Positions 1-8,405 of a stretch of DNA of 64,000 nucleotides are shown here, in pieces. This DNA is from Cryobacterium sp. Y50 (GTDB lineage Bacteria > Actinomycetota > Actinomycetes > Actinomycetales > Microbacteriaceae): NCBI RefSeq assembly GCF_002929805.1, contig NZ_PJJM01000102.1, forward strand, positions 62,001-126,000, given 5' to 3'. The notes below the pieces were generated by a model. The model had not been told where the DNA came from and made no database searches. It was given only the letters and a program-made list of their open reading frames with translations. The translations under genes were made by a program, and so were the position numbers. Position 1 is the stretch's first letter; each line of letters begins with the position of its first letter.

Positions 1-335
1 AATTCTCAGTGAATTGGAAGGCGCGCGCCGAAGGGGTATCGAACACCACCAACCCCGAGGAATTGCTTGGCGCCGCTCACGCAGCGTGCTTCTCCATGGC
101 CCTCGCCAACGCCCTCGGCTCGGCCGGCCACACCCCCGAGAGTATCCAGACCACTGCCGCTGTCACCTTTGCGGCCGGCACCGGCGTCATCGGCAGCCAC
201 CTGCTGGTCAGCGCGAAGATTCCCGGTCTGACCGAGGCAGAGTTCGAAACGTTTGCCCAGGACGCCAAGGAGAACTGCCCGATTTCGAAGGCGCTCGCTG
301 GCATTCCGATCACCATTGAAGCCGAGTTGGCCTAG
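1..335 (+). CDS. OsmC family peroxiredoxin, 5'-truncated by window edge
   Basis: OsmC-type enzymes reduce organic hydroperoxides in the cytoplasm using a pair of cysteines. Both are visible: the peroxidatic one in AAHAACFSMAL and the second one in ENCPISKAL about 60 residues later. The stretch NPEELLGAAHAAC is the family signature. The first full codon in frame begins at base 3 and the frame is open to the window edge, so the true start lies outside; a GTG at base 9 is probably internal. The gene ends with TAG only 9 bases before the next gene on the same strand, so they may be co-transcribed. Confidence 0.85.
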   Translation, partial: FSVNWKARAEGVSNTTNPEELLGAAHAACFSMALANALGSAGHTPESIQTTAAVTFAAGTGVIGSHLLVSAKIPGLTEAEFETFAQDAKENCPISKALAGIPITIEAELA

Positions 336-344
336 GCCAACGCC

Positions 345-1235
345 ATGCGCGTTCTGATCGCCGGGGCATCCGGTCTCATCGGTAGTGAGCTCAGCCGCCA
401 GGTCGCAGCTGCCGGCCACACCCCGGTGCGGCTGGTGCGACGCGAGGCTTTCGGGACCAACGAGATTCGTTGGGACCCGGCCGCGCTGGTTCTGGATCCG
501 AGGGTGCTCGACGACATCGATGCCGTCATCAACCTGTCCGGGGCGTCGCTCGCGCGGCTGCCTTGGACAAGCGGGTATCGCCAGGAGATCCTCCGATCCC
601 GTCTGCACGCCACGCGCACGCTGACCGACGCGCTGCGTCGGTCAGCGAACCCGCCGAACGTTCTGCTGAACGGCTCTGCGGTGGGGATCTATGGGAATCG
701 GCCTGGGGAAGAGCTGACTGAGGCATCGGCTGTCGGCACCGATTTTCTCGCCGAGGTGGTCACGAGCTGGGAAGCCGAGGCACAGCTCGCACCCGAACCG
801 ACGCGCGTCGTCACCCTACGTACCGGTCTCGTTTTGGCCAAGGCCGGGGCTCTCAAACCCGTGCTACCGCTGGCCAAACTCGGCCTCGCCGGCCCCCTCG
901 GTGGCGGAATGCAACACTGGGCCTGGATCAGCCTGCACGACGAGGCCGCGGCCATCGTGCACCTATTGACTTCTACTCTGTCCGGCCCGGTGAACTTGGT
1001 CGGGCCGACCCCTGCGACGGCCAACGATATCATCAGCACTCTCGCCGCGGCGCTGCACCGGCCATTCCTGCTGCCGGTACCGAAATTGATTCTGACCCTT
1101 TTACTGCAGGATGCCGCCCGCCAACTGCTGCTCGCCAACCAGCAGGTGAGTCCCCAGAAGCTGCTCGACGACGGATTCGAGTTCGCTCAGCGTACGCCAA
1201 CCACTGCGATCGCCTGGATGCTGCGCCAGCCGTAG
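345..1235 (+). CDS. TIGR01777-family SDR epimerase (YfcH-like)
   Basis: This 296-aa protein is an atypical short-chain dehydrogenase/epimerase. The N-terminus has the Rossmann dinucleotide motif GASGLIGSEL. The body has the family stretch NGSAVGIYGNR around residue 105. The C-terminal ~50 residues (PKLILTLLLQDAARQLLLAN then VSPQKLLDDGFEF) match the DUF1731 tail of the TIGR01777 family. The substrate is unknown; the E. coli relative YfcH has no settled function. The ATG lies 9 bases after the OsmC stop, and length is typical for the family (about 300 aa). Confidence 0.85.
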   Translation: MRVLIAGASGLIGSELSRQVAAAGHTPVRLVRREAFGTNEIRWDPAALVLDPRVLDDIDAVINLSGASLARLPWTSGYRQEILRSRLHATRTLTDALRRSANPPNVLLNGSAVGIYGNRPGEELTEASAVGTDFLAEVVTSWEAEAQLAPEPTRVVTLRTGLVLAKAGALKPVLPLAKLGLAGPLGGGMQHWAWISLHDEAAAIVHLLTSTLSGPVNLVGPTPATANDIISTLAAALHRPFLLPVPKLILTLLLQDAARQLLLANQQVSPQKLLDDGFEFAQRTPTTAIAWMLRQP

Positions 1236-1245
1236 CGGGCTGTTT

Positions 1246-1686
1246 CTAGCGCGTGCGTTCGAGGGCGATCGCCGTGCGGATCGCTCCGCGGGCTCGTTTG
1301 CGGTCGCCGGAGGCGTCGTAGGCGAGGCCAAGACGCAGCCAGGAATGCCAGTTATCGGGTTCCGCCTCAACCTCGGCTTGGGCAGCCGGAAACTGAGCGT
1401 CGGCAGCGTCCCGATAGGGACGACCGCTCGGACGCACCGGCAGGTCGACCGAAGGAAGCCCCCCGAGTTCGTCGAGCTGACGCACCAGCCGCTCGGAGCG
1501 GATGCCGAAGGTGATCTCCCGCGCGAGCGCCCAGAAGCCAATCAGCGGCAAGACGAGTAGCGCCACCCCGATCGCAATACCGAGCGGCTCCCCACTTTCG
1601 ATGAACGCTATGGCGCGCACTCCGGCCAGCAGCAAATAGAAAACCAGGAGTACCGCCATGACGATGACGGCGATTTTGCCCTTCAT
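1246..1686 (-). CDS. Small membrane-anchored TPR-like protein
   Basis: This 146-aa protein has two N-terminal hydrophobic segments (about residues 5-25 and 37-58). A soluble tail follows that ends in a single TPR-like helical hairpin (WHSWLRLGLAYDASGDRKRA). The ATG overlaps the dapB stop codon (ATGA), so it is very probably translated with dapB. The location next to dapB suggests a conserved actinobacterial partner, but its role is unknown. I assign no function beyond a membrane-bound tetratricopeptide-like protein. Confidence 0.7.
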   Translation of the reverse strand: MKGKIAVIVMAVLLVFYLLLAGVRAIAFIESGEPLGIAIGVALLVLPLIGFWALAREITFGIRSERLVRQLDELGGLPSVDLPVRPSGRPYRDAADAQFPAAQAEVEAEPDNWHSWLRLGLAYDASGDRKRARGAIRTAIALERTR

Positions 1687-2444
1687 TCGGATGCTCCCGC
1701 GATGTCTGAACCGAATCCAAGGTCGACGATTTGGTCAAGGCCCACCGTCACCCCCGTGGCAGTGCGCGTCGCGGCGAGAGCCAGCAGAATGCCGCTTTCG
1801 TAGGCGCTCGGGGACAGTGTGTTGTGGCTGATCGTGAGCGTTTCGCCGGTCCCGCCCAGAATCACGTCCTGTCGGGCGAGCAGGCCGGCCAGGCGCAGGC
1901 TGTGCACGGGCACACTGGAGACCTGCTGCCCGCGGGCCCGCTGGTCAGTGTGCGGAGCAGACACGGGTCCGAGTTCGGCGCGGGCGCGACCGATCAGTTC
2001 GGCGGTGCGCACGGCCGTGCCCGACGGCGAATCGACCTTGCCGGGCTGGTGTCCCTCGACGATCTCGATGGAGTCGTAGAATCGAGCGGCCAGGGCGGAG
2101 AATGCCGTTGCGAGCACCGATCCGATCGAGAAGTTGGGAATGATGATGACACCGGTATCGTCGCGATCGGCAAGGCGGCGGCGAAGTGCATCGATGCCCT
2201 CCTGACTCCAACCAGAAGTGCCAACAAGCACCCGCAGACCGTGCTCGGTGGCGAAGTCGACAACCGTGCGGCTGACGTCGGCACGGGTCAGGTCAACGGC
2301 GATCTCGGTGCCGAGCATCTCGCTCAGCTCGCTGCGAGAATCAAGCCGGGCGACGACCTCGTAGCCCTCGGTCCGGTCGATCAGATCGGAGACCAGGCGG
2401 CCCATCTTGCCCGTTGCGCCGATGATGGCCACCCGTGTTGTCAT
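1683..2444 (-). CDS. dapB: 4-hydroxy-tetrahydrodipicolinate reductase
   Basis: DapB reduces 4-hydroxy-tetrahydrodipicolinate with NAD(P)H in the diaminopimelate/lysine pathway, which supplies the cell wall and lysine. The N-terminal nucleotide-binding motif is VAIIGATGKMGRLV. The active-site segment reads VEGHQPGKVDSPSGTA; the general-acid His and the catalytic Lys four residues later are kept, while the second His of the usual HH pair is Gln. Length (253 aa) is normal for actinobacterial DapB. It sits upstream of and overlaps the TPR-like gene. The M16 peptidase gene nearby is a common actinobacterial neighbour. Confidence 0.93.
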   Translation of the reverse strand: MTTRVAIIGATGKMGRLVSDLIDRTEGYEVVARLDSRSELSEMLGTEIAVDLTRADVSRTVVDFATEHGLRVLVGTSGWSQEGIDALRRRLADRDDTGVIIIPNFSIGSVLATAFSALAARFYDSIEIVEGHQPGKVDSPSGTAVRTAELIGRARAELGPVSAPHTDQRARGQQVSSVPVHSLRLAGLLARQDVILGGTGETLTISHNTLSPSAYESGILLALAATRTATGVTVGLDQIVDLGFGSDIAGASE

Positions 2445-2488
2445 GGAACCAACCTACCAATTGATCGTTGTCAGCTTCACCGGGTCAA

Positions 2489-3094
2489 TTAGAACATCAG
2501 CGGTTCGGGTAATCCGGTGCGCAGCTCGACCGGTAGGTGGCCAAGGTCGTTGTGGGTGACCAGCGTCCACGGACGGCCCGGCTTCTGCTGCAGCACGGTC
2601 AGCCCGCAGTTGGCCTGGTTGATGCCGACCCAGCGCCAGTCGGGAGCTCCGAGCACCTCACGCACAAACCAGGCGATCACAAAATTGTGGGTGATCAGCA
2701 GGTCGTGCCGCTGGCTGCGACGTGGCTGCAGAAATTCGGCGACCGCGTCTTCCATCTGCGCGCGTCCGGCAGCAATTTCGTCGTCGGTGACCGAGCCGAA
2801 GAAGGGGTCGTAGGCCGACGGGGTTTCGGCCGCCCGGCCAGAGGGAATGCAGTCGAACAACAACGCAGACGATTCGCTTTGCACCGACGGCAACCGTTCG
2901 GCCATGATCGCGGCGGTTTCGGCCGCCCGCTGCAGCGGTGAATGCCACGCACCGGTGAACGGAACGCCGCTCAGCCGGTCGGCGATCAATAACGCCTGAC
3001 GCTTGCCACGCGGCGACAGCGGGCCGTCATGCAAGCCGTGTTCGGCATCCTGCTGCTCGCCGTGGCGGACCAGGTAGATGTACTGGGGCATCAT
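2489..3094 (-). CDS. Histidine phosphatase family protein (phosphoglycerate-mutase-like)
   Basis: The protein opens with the histidine phosphatase signature IYLVRHGEQQD, in which His is the phospho-acceptor. The second conserved His is in LLITHNFVIAW near residue 150. Substrate cannot be told from sequence; close families include phosphoglycerate mutase-like and SixA-like phosphatases. I start at the first of two tandem ATG codons (bases 3092-3094). A TTG at 3106 would add four residues, but no better ribosome site supports it. It lies 62 bases downstream of the M16 peptidase gene on the same strand. Confidence 0.85.
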   Translation of the reverse strand: MMPQYIYLVRHGEQQDAEHGLHDGPLSPRGKRQALLIADRLSGVPFTGAWHSPLQRAAETAAIMAERLPSVQSESSALLFDCIPSGRAAETPSAYDPFFGSVTDDEIAAGRAQMEDAVAEFLQPRRSQRHDLLITHNFVIAWFVREVLGAPDWRWVGINQANCGLTVLQQKPGRPWTLVTHNDLGHLPVELRTGLPEPLMF

Positions 3095-3156
3095 TGTCCA
3101 TTTCAAATTTCAAGGAGTCCGCGGGTGCGGATAGTGCAAAAGCTTTGCGGCTGCGG

Positions 3157-4500
3157 TCAGCCGGGAAGGATCGCCGCGAAAGCGTCATCGTCGAGCGCTC
3201 CGACCGCGGAGATCGACACGGGGCCGCTCGCGAGCTCGGCGGCGAGCTCCTGCACGTCGGCCGCGGTGACGAGCGCAAGGCGGCGCAGGGCCTCGTCGAG
3301 ATCGGCGAACTCACCGAGGGTGATCTCGGAACGACCCAGCCGGGACATCCGCGTGTCCGAATCTTCCAGCGCGAGAGCGGATGCTCCGCTCAGCTGCCCC
3401 GACGCCCGCTTCATCTCGTCGGCAGTCACGCCGGAATCGCCGAGGCGGTGCAGTTCGCTGAGCATGATCTCGGCGACCTGGCCAGCCTTGGCCGGTGTAC
3501 ACCCGGCGTACATGCCGAACAGCCCGGCGTCGGAGTAACCGGGAGCGAAGGAGTAGACCGAGTAAGCCAGGCCGCGCTTCTCCCGTACCTCCTGGAACAG
3601 CCGGCTCGACATGCCGCCGCCGAAGATCGAGGTGAGCACGCTCATGGTCACGCGGCGGTCGTCGGTGGCGAGCAGCCCGGGCATTCCGAGCAGCAGATTG
3701 GCCTGTTCGAGTGGCCGTTTGACGATGGTGAGCGCCTGCCCCTGCGTGATGACGGCGGGAACACCACCACGGCGACTGACCGGGGTCTGGGCAACGCTGA
3801 GGTCCCAGCCGGCCAGTTCGAGGGCGCGGGTGACGGCGGCGACGAGCACGTCGTGGTCTACGGCACCGGCGACGGTAACGACGAGGTCCTGCGGGCGATA
3901 GTTCGCCTGATAGTGTTCCCAGACAGCCGACCTGGTGGCACCACGAATGTCGTCGGCGCTGCCACCGATCGGGCGACCGAGCGGATGCGTGCCCAGCACG
4001 GCTTCAAAAAAGCGCTCATTGGCGACATCGGCCGGGTCATCATCGGCCATGGCGAGTTCTTCGAGAATGACGCCGCGCTCGGTTTCGAACTCACCGGCAT
4101 CCAGTTTGGACGAGGTCAGCATGTCGGTCAGCACGTCGATGGCCATGCCGAGGTCGCGGTCCTGCACCTTGGCGTAGTAGCAGGTGTACTCCTTGGCGGT
4201 CATGGCGTTGTGCTCGCCGCCGACCGCATCGAAGGAGATGGCGATGTCGAGCGCTGACCGGGTGGGTGTGCCTTTGAACAGCAGGTGCTCGAGAAAGTGG
4301 GTGGAGCCGAAATGGCCCGGCCGTTCATCGCGCGACCCAACGGCAACCCAGTAACCGATGGTGAGGCTGCGGGCTCCCGGTACCTGCTCGCTGAGAATAC
4401 GCACCCCGCTCGGCAGAACGGTCCGCCGCACGAGGGCATCACCGGCGGCCCGAAACGAGAGTTCGGCCTGATCTAGGGGAAAGTCGACTGCACCGTTCAT
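3157..4500 (-). CDS. M16 family (pitrilysin-type) zinc metallopeptidase
   Basis: This 447-aa peptidase carries the inverted zinc motif HFLEH near residue 85 and the distal Glu ligand region in GVILEELAMADDDP about 75 residues later. The N-terminal half is the catalytic M16 domain and the C-terminal half is the inactive M16C domain, which fits the family's usual ~440 residues. Similar genes often follow pnp in actinobacteria; here about 28 kb now separates it from pnp. The natural substrate of these actinobacterial proteases is not known. Confidence 0.9.
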   Translation of the reverse strand: MNGAVDFPLDQAELSFRAAGDALVRRTVLPSGVRILSEQVPGARSLTIGYWVAVGSRDERPGHFGSTHFLEHLLFKGTPTRSALDIAISFDAVGGEHNAMTAKEYTCYYAKVQDRDLGMAIDVLTDMLTSSKLDAGEFETERGVILEELAMADDDPADVANERFFEAVLGTHPLGRPIGGSADDIRGATRSAVWEHYQANYRPQDLVVTVAGAVDHDVLVAAVTRALELAGWDLSVAQTPVSRRGGVPAVITQGQALTIVKRPLEQANLLLGMPGLLATDDRRVTMSVLTSIFGGGMSSRLFQEVREKRGLAYSVYSFAPGYSDAGLFGMYAGCTPAKAGQVAEIMLSELHRLGDSGVTADEMKRASGQLSGASALALEDSDTRMSRLGRSEITLGEFADLDEALRRLALVTAADVQELAAELASGPVSISAVGALDDDAFAAILPG

Positions 4501-4565
4501 ATCACCACAACCTTACTTGACCGCTCCGGTCGCGCCGGCGTACCGGCAGGAGCAGCCGCCAAAAC

Positions 4566-4577
4566 ACTGGTACCAGT
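4566..4577. repeat. 12-bp perfect palindrome ACTGGTACCAGT
   Basis: A perfect 12-base palindrome lies in the intergenic space between the M16 peptidase and the TetR gene, with a partial copy (ACCAGTACC) about 16 bases further on. It could be an additional operator in this divergent region or chance. I see no gene-proximal element that decides this. Confidence 0.3.
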
Positions 4578-4647
4578 AGTGTTCCGCTGAACACCAGTAC
4601 CGTTTGATACCCCCAGTTTGACCAAATCGCACCGAGCCGTCAGATTC

Positions 4648-4663
4648 GACAGACTGGTCTGTC
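4648..4663. promoter_or_regulatory. TetR-type operator palindrome
   Basis: GACAGAC-TG-GTCTGTC is a perfect inverted repeat with 7-base arms and a 2-base spacer, about 92 bases upstream of the TetR start. This is the size and shape of operators bound by TetR homodimers, and AGAC/GTCT half-sites are typical of the family. The simplest reading is autoregulation, perhaps with control of the divergent M16 gene or the downstream aldo/keto reductase. Confidence 0.65.
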
Positions 4664-4755
4664 TAGTGTGTGTTACAGTCTGGGTGCTGACCGGCCCAAA
4701 CCCCCCGGTTTTGCGCTGATCTGGGCCCCAATCGGCCCCCGACAGAGGAGCCCGA

Positions 4756-5346
4756 ATGACCATGCTGACAGATGAGGCGGTACGGCCGGCGACACACGCC
4801 AAGGTGCGCATTCTCGCCACCGCCGACCGTCTGTTCTACACCGAGGGTGTGCACACCGTGGGTGTGGACCGAATCATCGGCGAGTCCAAGGTCACCAAAG
4901 CCACCTTCTATAAGTACTACCGGTCCAAGGATGCCCTCATCGTGGTCTACCTGCAGGGTCGGGACCGACGCGCTCGGGAGCTTCTCGCCGAACTGGAGCT
5001 ACGCTTCGACACCCCCGAGCAACGCCTGCGCGGTGTTGTAGCCGAAATTTCGGCTCAAGTGATCCGCGAGGGATTCCACGGCTGCCCGTTCATCAACGCT
5101 GCAGCGCAGTTCACCGACCCCACGCATCCGGTACGTCAGGCCGTCGCCGCTCACCGCGATTGGTACGGCCGCAGCGTCGAAGACCTGTTCCGCGGCATGG
5201 GTCATGCCCGACCTGGTGACGCAGCAGACGACTTCTTTCTGGCCAGGGACGGTGCCTTCGCCGGCGCCAACCTGGGCGACCCGGTCGGTGCACACACCGC
5301 GCTGATTCGTGCCGTGCAGCGCGTGCTCGACGAGTCGAGCGACTAG
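4756..5346 (+). CDS. TetR/AcrR family transcriptional regulator
   Basis: This 196-aa regulator has an N-terminal helix-turn-helix at residues ~18-62 (GVHTVGVDRIIGESKVTKAT then FYKYYRSKDAL). The C-terminal helical domain contains FHGCPFINAAAQF, a stretch common in TetR regulators of stress or reductase genes. A strong ribosome site (AGAGGAG) precedes the ATG by seven bases. The 4648-4663 palindrome upstream is the likely operator. The convergent aldo/keto reductase next door is a possible target, but only by position. Confidence 0.88.
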   Translation: MTMLTDEAVRPATHAKVRILATADRLFYTEGVHTVGVDRIIGESKVTKATFYKYYRSKDALIVVYLQGRDRRARELLAELELRFDTPEQRLRGVVAEISAQVIREGFHGCPFINAAAQFTDPTHPVRQAVAAHRDWYGRSVEDLFRGMGHARPGDAADDFFLARDGAFAGANLGDPVGAHTALIRAVQRVLDESSD

Positions 5347-5365
5347 CACCGAACCGCTCACACAG

Positions 5366-6370
5366 TCAGACGGTCGATACTCGATCCAGGTCGGCCAGAT
5401 CGGTACGACCGAGACGGATGCCTGCCGCCGCGAGGAGTGCCGCCACGTGGCCCGGTTGCCCGGCCCCAGCGATCGGTGCGACCACATCGGGCTGGGCCAG
5501 GAGCCAGGCCAGTGCGATCGTCGCGGGCGCGACGCTGTGGGCGGCGGCGATGCGATCGACCATAGCGAGCACGCGCAGGGACCGCCGGTTGACATAGACC
5601 CGCGCGAGCTGACCGCGCGCGGTGCCGACGGCATCTGCTTTGGTGCGATAGGCGCCGGCCAGAAAGCCGTGAGCCAGAGCGAAGCCGGGCATGAGACCGA
5701 GGTTCTGTGCACCGGCCGCTACCGCAATGCTCGGTTCCAGTTCGGTGCGGTGCACGAGGTTGTACGGCGTTTCGACGGCGACGAACTTGGGCAGGCCCAA
5801 CGCGGAGAGCACCCGGGCCTGCATCAGGCGCTCAGCCGAGAAATTGGAGGCCGCAAGGTGGCGCACCTTGCCGGCGCGTACGAGGGTGTCAACGGCAACG
5901 AGGCTCTCTTCGAGGGCGATGGACTTGTCGTCGAAGTGAAAGTAAAGCAGGTCGAGATAGTCGGTGCCAAGCCGAGCCAGGCTGGCCTCGACGGCGCCGA
6001 CGATGCTGCGCTGGCTCAACCCGGGGTTGTCAAGGTTGTAACCGATTTTGGTGGCCACAATGGTCTCGGCGCGCGCTCGACGCGAGCGCAGCCACCCACC
6101 GATGATCACCTCGCTGCGACCGGCCGCAAAGCTGTCGGCCGTGTCCAGAAAGTTTCCGCCGAGATCGCGGTGAACGTCGAGAATCGAGGTTGACGTTTCA
6201 CCGTCAGCCGTCCAGCCGAAGGCGTTGCAACCCAGAGCGAGCGGATGCACGAACAGCTCGGTACCCGGAATCTGGCGGCGTACCTCAAGCGCACCGGCGG
6301 TCGTCTCAACCGGCCCGGAACGGACGATCGACATCGCGTCGAGGGAGGTCGAGACCGCTTGTCTGGTCAT
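5366..6370 (-). CDS. Aldo/keto reductase family protein with Phe at the catalytic Tyr site
   Basis: This 334-aa TIM-barrel oxidoreductase has the AKR signature FLDTADSFAAGRSE, the Lys in IVATKIG, and the His region LYFHFDD. Normal AKRs use an Asp-Tyr-Lys-His tetrad. Here the position usually held by Tyr in DTADxYGxG is Phe, so the classical proton donor seems missing. It may be altered in activity or use another residue. The ATG at 6370 is preceded by GAAGGAG at good spacing. It is convergent with the TetR gene, with 19 bases between stops. Confidence 0.82.
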   Translation of the reverse strand: MTRQAVSTSLDAMSIVRSGPVETTAGALEVRRQIPGTELFVHPLALGCNAFGWTADGETSTSILDVHRDLGGNFLDTADSFAAGRSEVIIGGWLRSRRARAETIVATKIGYNLDNPGLSQRSIVGAVEASLARLGTDYLDLLYFHFDDKSIALEESLVAVDTLVRAGKVRHLAASNFSAERLMQARVLSALGLPKFVAVETPYNLVHRTELEPSIAVAAGAQNLGLMPGFALAHGFLAGAYRTKADAVGTARGQLARVYVNRRSLRVLAMVDRIAAAHSVAPATIALAWLLAQPDVVAPIAGAGQPGHVAALLAAAGIRLGRTDLADLDRVSTV

Positions 6371-6534
6371 CGTGTTGCTCCTTCCGCGGAATGTGCGCCG
6401 GGCCAGTCGCTTTTGCCGGATTTTCTGATGCGTGACGTGCTCTGTGCCCGACTGTAGGCGAGGCCACCGACATTTCCCGGCGGCACGCTAAACCGTTACC
6501 AAAATGTACGTCGGAACGAGGCAATTTGGTGTTG

Positions 6535-6556
6535 CTGACCCTCGAGGCAGGGTCAG
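6535..6556. repeat. Inverted repeat in the 350-bp prfC upstream region
   Basis: CTGACCCT and AGGGTCAG form an 8-bp hairpin with a 6-base loop. It lies in the otherwise gene-free interval 6371-6723 between the divergent aldo/keto reductase and prfC. There is no T-run, so a protein-binding site is at least as likely as a terminator. I see no other gene in this interval. Confidence 0.4.
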
Positions 6557-6723
6557 AATGCGTTGGTCGCCAGTCGGTACGCGCATGATTTGTTAGACTG
6601 GCGATTGCGCGAAAATTGGGCTGAATGTGCAGGTGCACATCCGCCCTGGGCCGCCGGCTATCGAATCGACTATTTGATCTTTTGGCGAGGTATCCTGCCC
6701 AAATCAGCCGCAGGAAAGCAGCC

Positions 6724-8337
6724 ATGACCAACCTCGCCGACGTGCCCAACCCTCAGGTTCTCCGTGAGGCTCGCAGGCGCCGTACTTTCGCCGTGATCTC
6801 CCACCCCGACGCCGGAAAGTCCACGCTGACCGAGGCGCTGCTGCTGCACGCCCGCGCGATCACCTCGGCCGGCGCCACGCACGGTAAGGCCGGTCGCAGC
6901 GGTACCGTCTCGGACTGGATGGAGATGGAAAAGGCTCGTGGTATCTCGGTCACCAGCGCTGCGATTCAGTTCGAGTACCACGACGCGGTGATCAACCTCG
7001 TTGACACCCCCGGCCACGCCGACTTCTCCGAGGATACCTTTCGGGTACTCTCGGCAGTGGATGCCGCGGTAATGCTCGTCGACGCCGCCAAGGGTCTCGA
7101 GCCGCAGACCATGAAGCTGTTCGCCGTCTGCAAGCAGCGCGGGCTCCCCGTCATCACCGTCATCAATAAGTGGGACCGGCCGGGCGACACTCCCCTGGCA
7201 CTGATGGATGAGATCCAGACCCGTACCGGTCTGTTGCCGACCCCGCTGAACTGGCCGGTCGGCGAGGCGGGCGACCTGCGCGGCGTGCTCGATCGCCGCT
7301 CCGGGGATTTCCTGCGCTACACCCGCACGGCGGGTGGAGCGACCGTGGCCGAATCGGTGCGGCTGGATGCGGCCGACGCGGCGATCGAGGAGGGTCCGGC
7401 TTGGGCATCCGCTGTGGAAGAATCTGAGCTGCTCGACGCAGAGTCCCAGAATCACGACTCCGAGCTGTTTCTGGACGGGCAGACCACCCCGGTGCTGTTC
7501 TGCGCGGCCGTGGCCAACTTCGGGGTGCAGCAGCTGCTCGACACCCTGGTCGAGTTCGCGCCACCGGCTGAAGCCCGCATCGACATCGACGGCAACCCGC
7601 GCAAGGTCAGCTCGCCGTTCTCAGGGTTTGTGTTCAAGGTGCAGTCGGGTATGAACTCGGCGCACCGCGACCACGTGGCATTCGTGCGCGTCTGCTCCGG
7701 CGAATTTCGCCGCGGCATGATCGTGACGCATGCTGCGACCGGCCGGCCCTTTGCCACGAAGTACGCCCAGCAGTTGTTCGGCAAGGAACGTACCGTCACC
7801 GATCAGGCCTGGCCCGGCGACATCGTCGGACTTGTGAACGCGTCGGCGTTGCGCGTGGGCGACTCAATCTTCGAAGACGAGCGGGTGGAGTTTCCGCCGC
7901 TGCCGCTGTTCTCCCCCGAACACTTTCGGGCGATTCGCCCGGTCGACAGCAGCAAGCATAAGCAGTTTCGCCGCGGTATCGACCAGCTCGACCATGAGGG
8001 CATCATCCAGGTGATGCGCTCGGAGGTGCGGGGCGAACAGGCTCCGGTGCTCGGCGCCGTCGGACCCATGCAGTTCGAGGTTGTCGAAGATCGCATGGTG
8101 CACGACTTTCACGCCGACATTCGCATGGAAGCGCTGCCATACCAGGTGGCCCGCAAGACCGACAAGGAAAGCGCGCTCGTGCTCGCCGGAACCCGTCAGG
8201 TCGAGGTCTTCACCCGCTCCGACGGTACGCTGCTCGCCCTCTTCAGCACGCCCTGGCGGTTGCAGGCGATTGCCAAGGAAAACCCGAAGCTCGTGCTGAT
8301 CGACATCGCGAACGCGACGGCGGACGACTTCATGTAG
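6724..8337 (+). CDS. prfC: Peptide chain release factor 3 (RF3 GTPase)
   Basis: RF3 is a translational GTPase that recycles class-I release factors from the ribosome. G-box motifs are clear: SHPDAGKST (P-loop), DTPGHADF (G3) and NKWD (G4). EF-G-like domains II and III follow, and the length (537 aa) matches RF3 (~530). I chose the ATG at 6724, not an in-frame ATG at 6625, because homology begins at ADVPNPQVLREARRRRTFAV and AGGAAAG lies just upstream. It converges with RNase J on a strong shared terminator. Confidence 0.93.
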   Translation: MTNLADVPNPQVLREARRRRTFAVISHPDAGKSTLTEALLLHARAITSAGATHGKAGRSGTVSDWMEMEKARGISVTSAAIQFEYHDAVINLVDTPGHADFSEDTFRVLSAVDAAVMLVDAAKGLEPQTMKLFAVCKQRGLPVITVINKWDRPGDTPLALMDEIQTRTGLLPTPLNWPVGEAGDLRGVLDRRSGDFLRYTRTAGGATVAESVRLDAADAAIEEGPAWASAVEESELLDAESQNHDSELFLDGQTTPVLFCAAVANFGVQQLLDTLVEFAPPAEARIDIDGNPRKVSSPFSGFVFKVQSGMNSAHRDHVAFVRVCSGEFRRGMIVTHAATGRPFATKYAQQLFGKERTVTDQAWPGDIVGLVNASALRVGDSIFEDERVEFPPLPLFSPEHFRAIRPVDSSKHKQFRRGIDQLDHEGIIQVMRSEVRGEQAPVLGAVGPMQFEVVEDRMVHDFHADIRMEALPYQVARKTDKESALVLAGTRQVEVFTRSDGTLLALFSTPWRLQAIAKENPKLVLIDIANATADDFM

Positions 8338-8354
8338 CTGGTGCGCTGAATAGC

Positions 8355-8387
8355 AAAGGCCGCATCCTCGTGGAGGATGCGGCCTTT
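8355..8387. terminator. Bidirectional intrinsic terminator between prfC and RNase J
   Basis: AAAGGCCGCATCCTC and GAGGATGCGGCCTTT form a perfect 15-bp stem with a GTG loop. A-rich and T-rich ends allow termination in both directions. It sits between two convergent genes. Confidence 0.92.
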
Positions 8388-8405
8388 CTCGTTCTGTCGG
8401 TGCTG

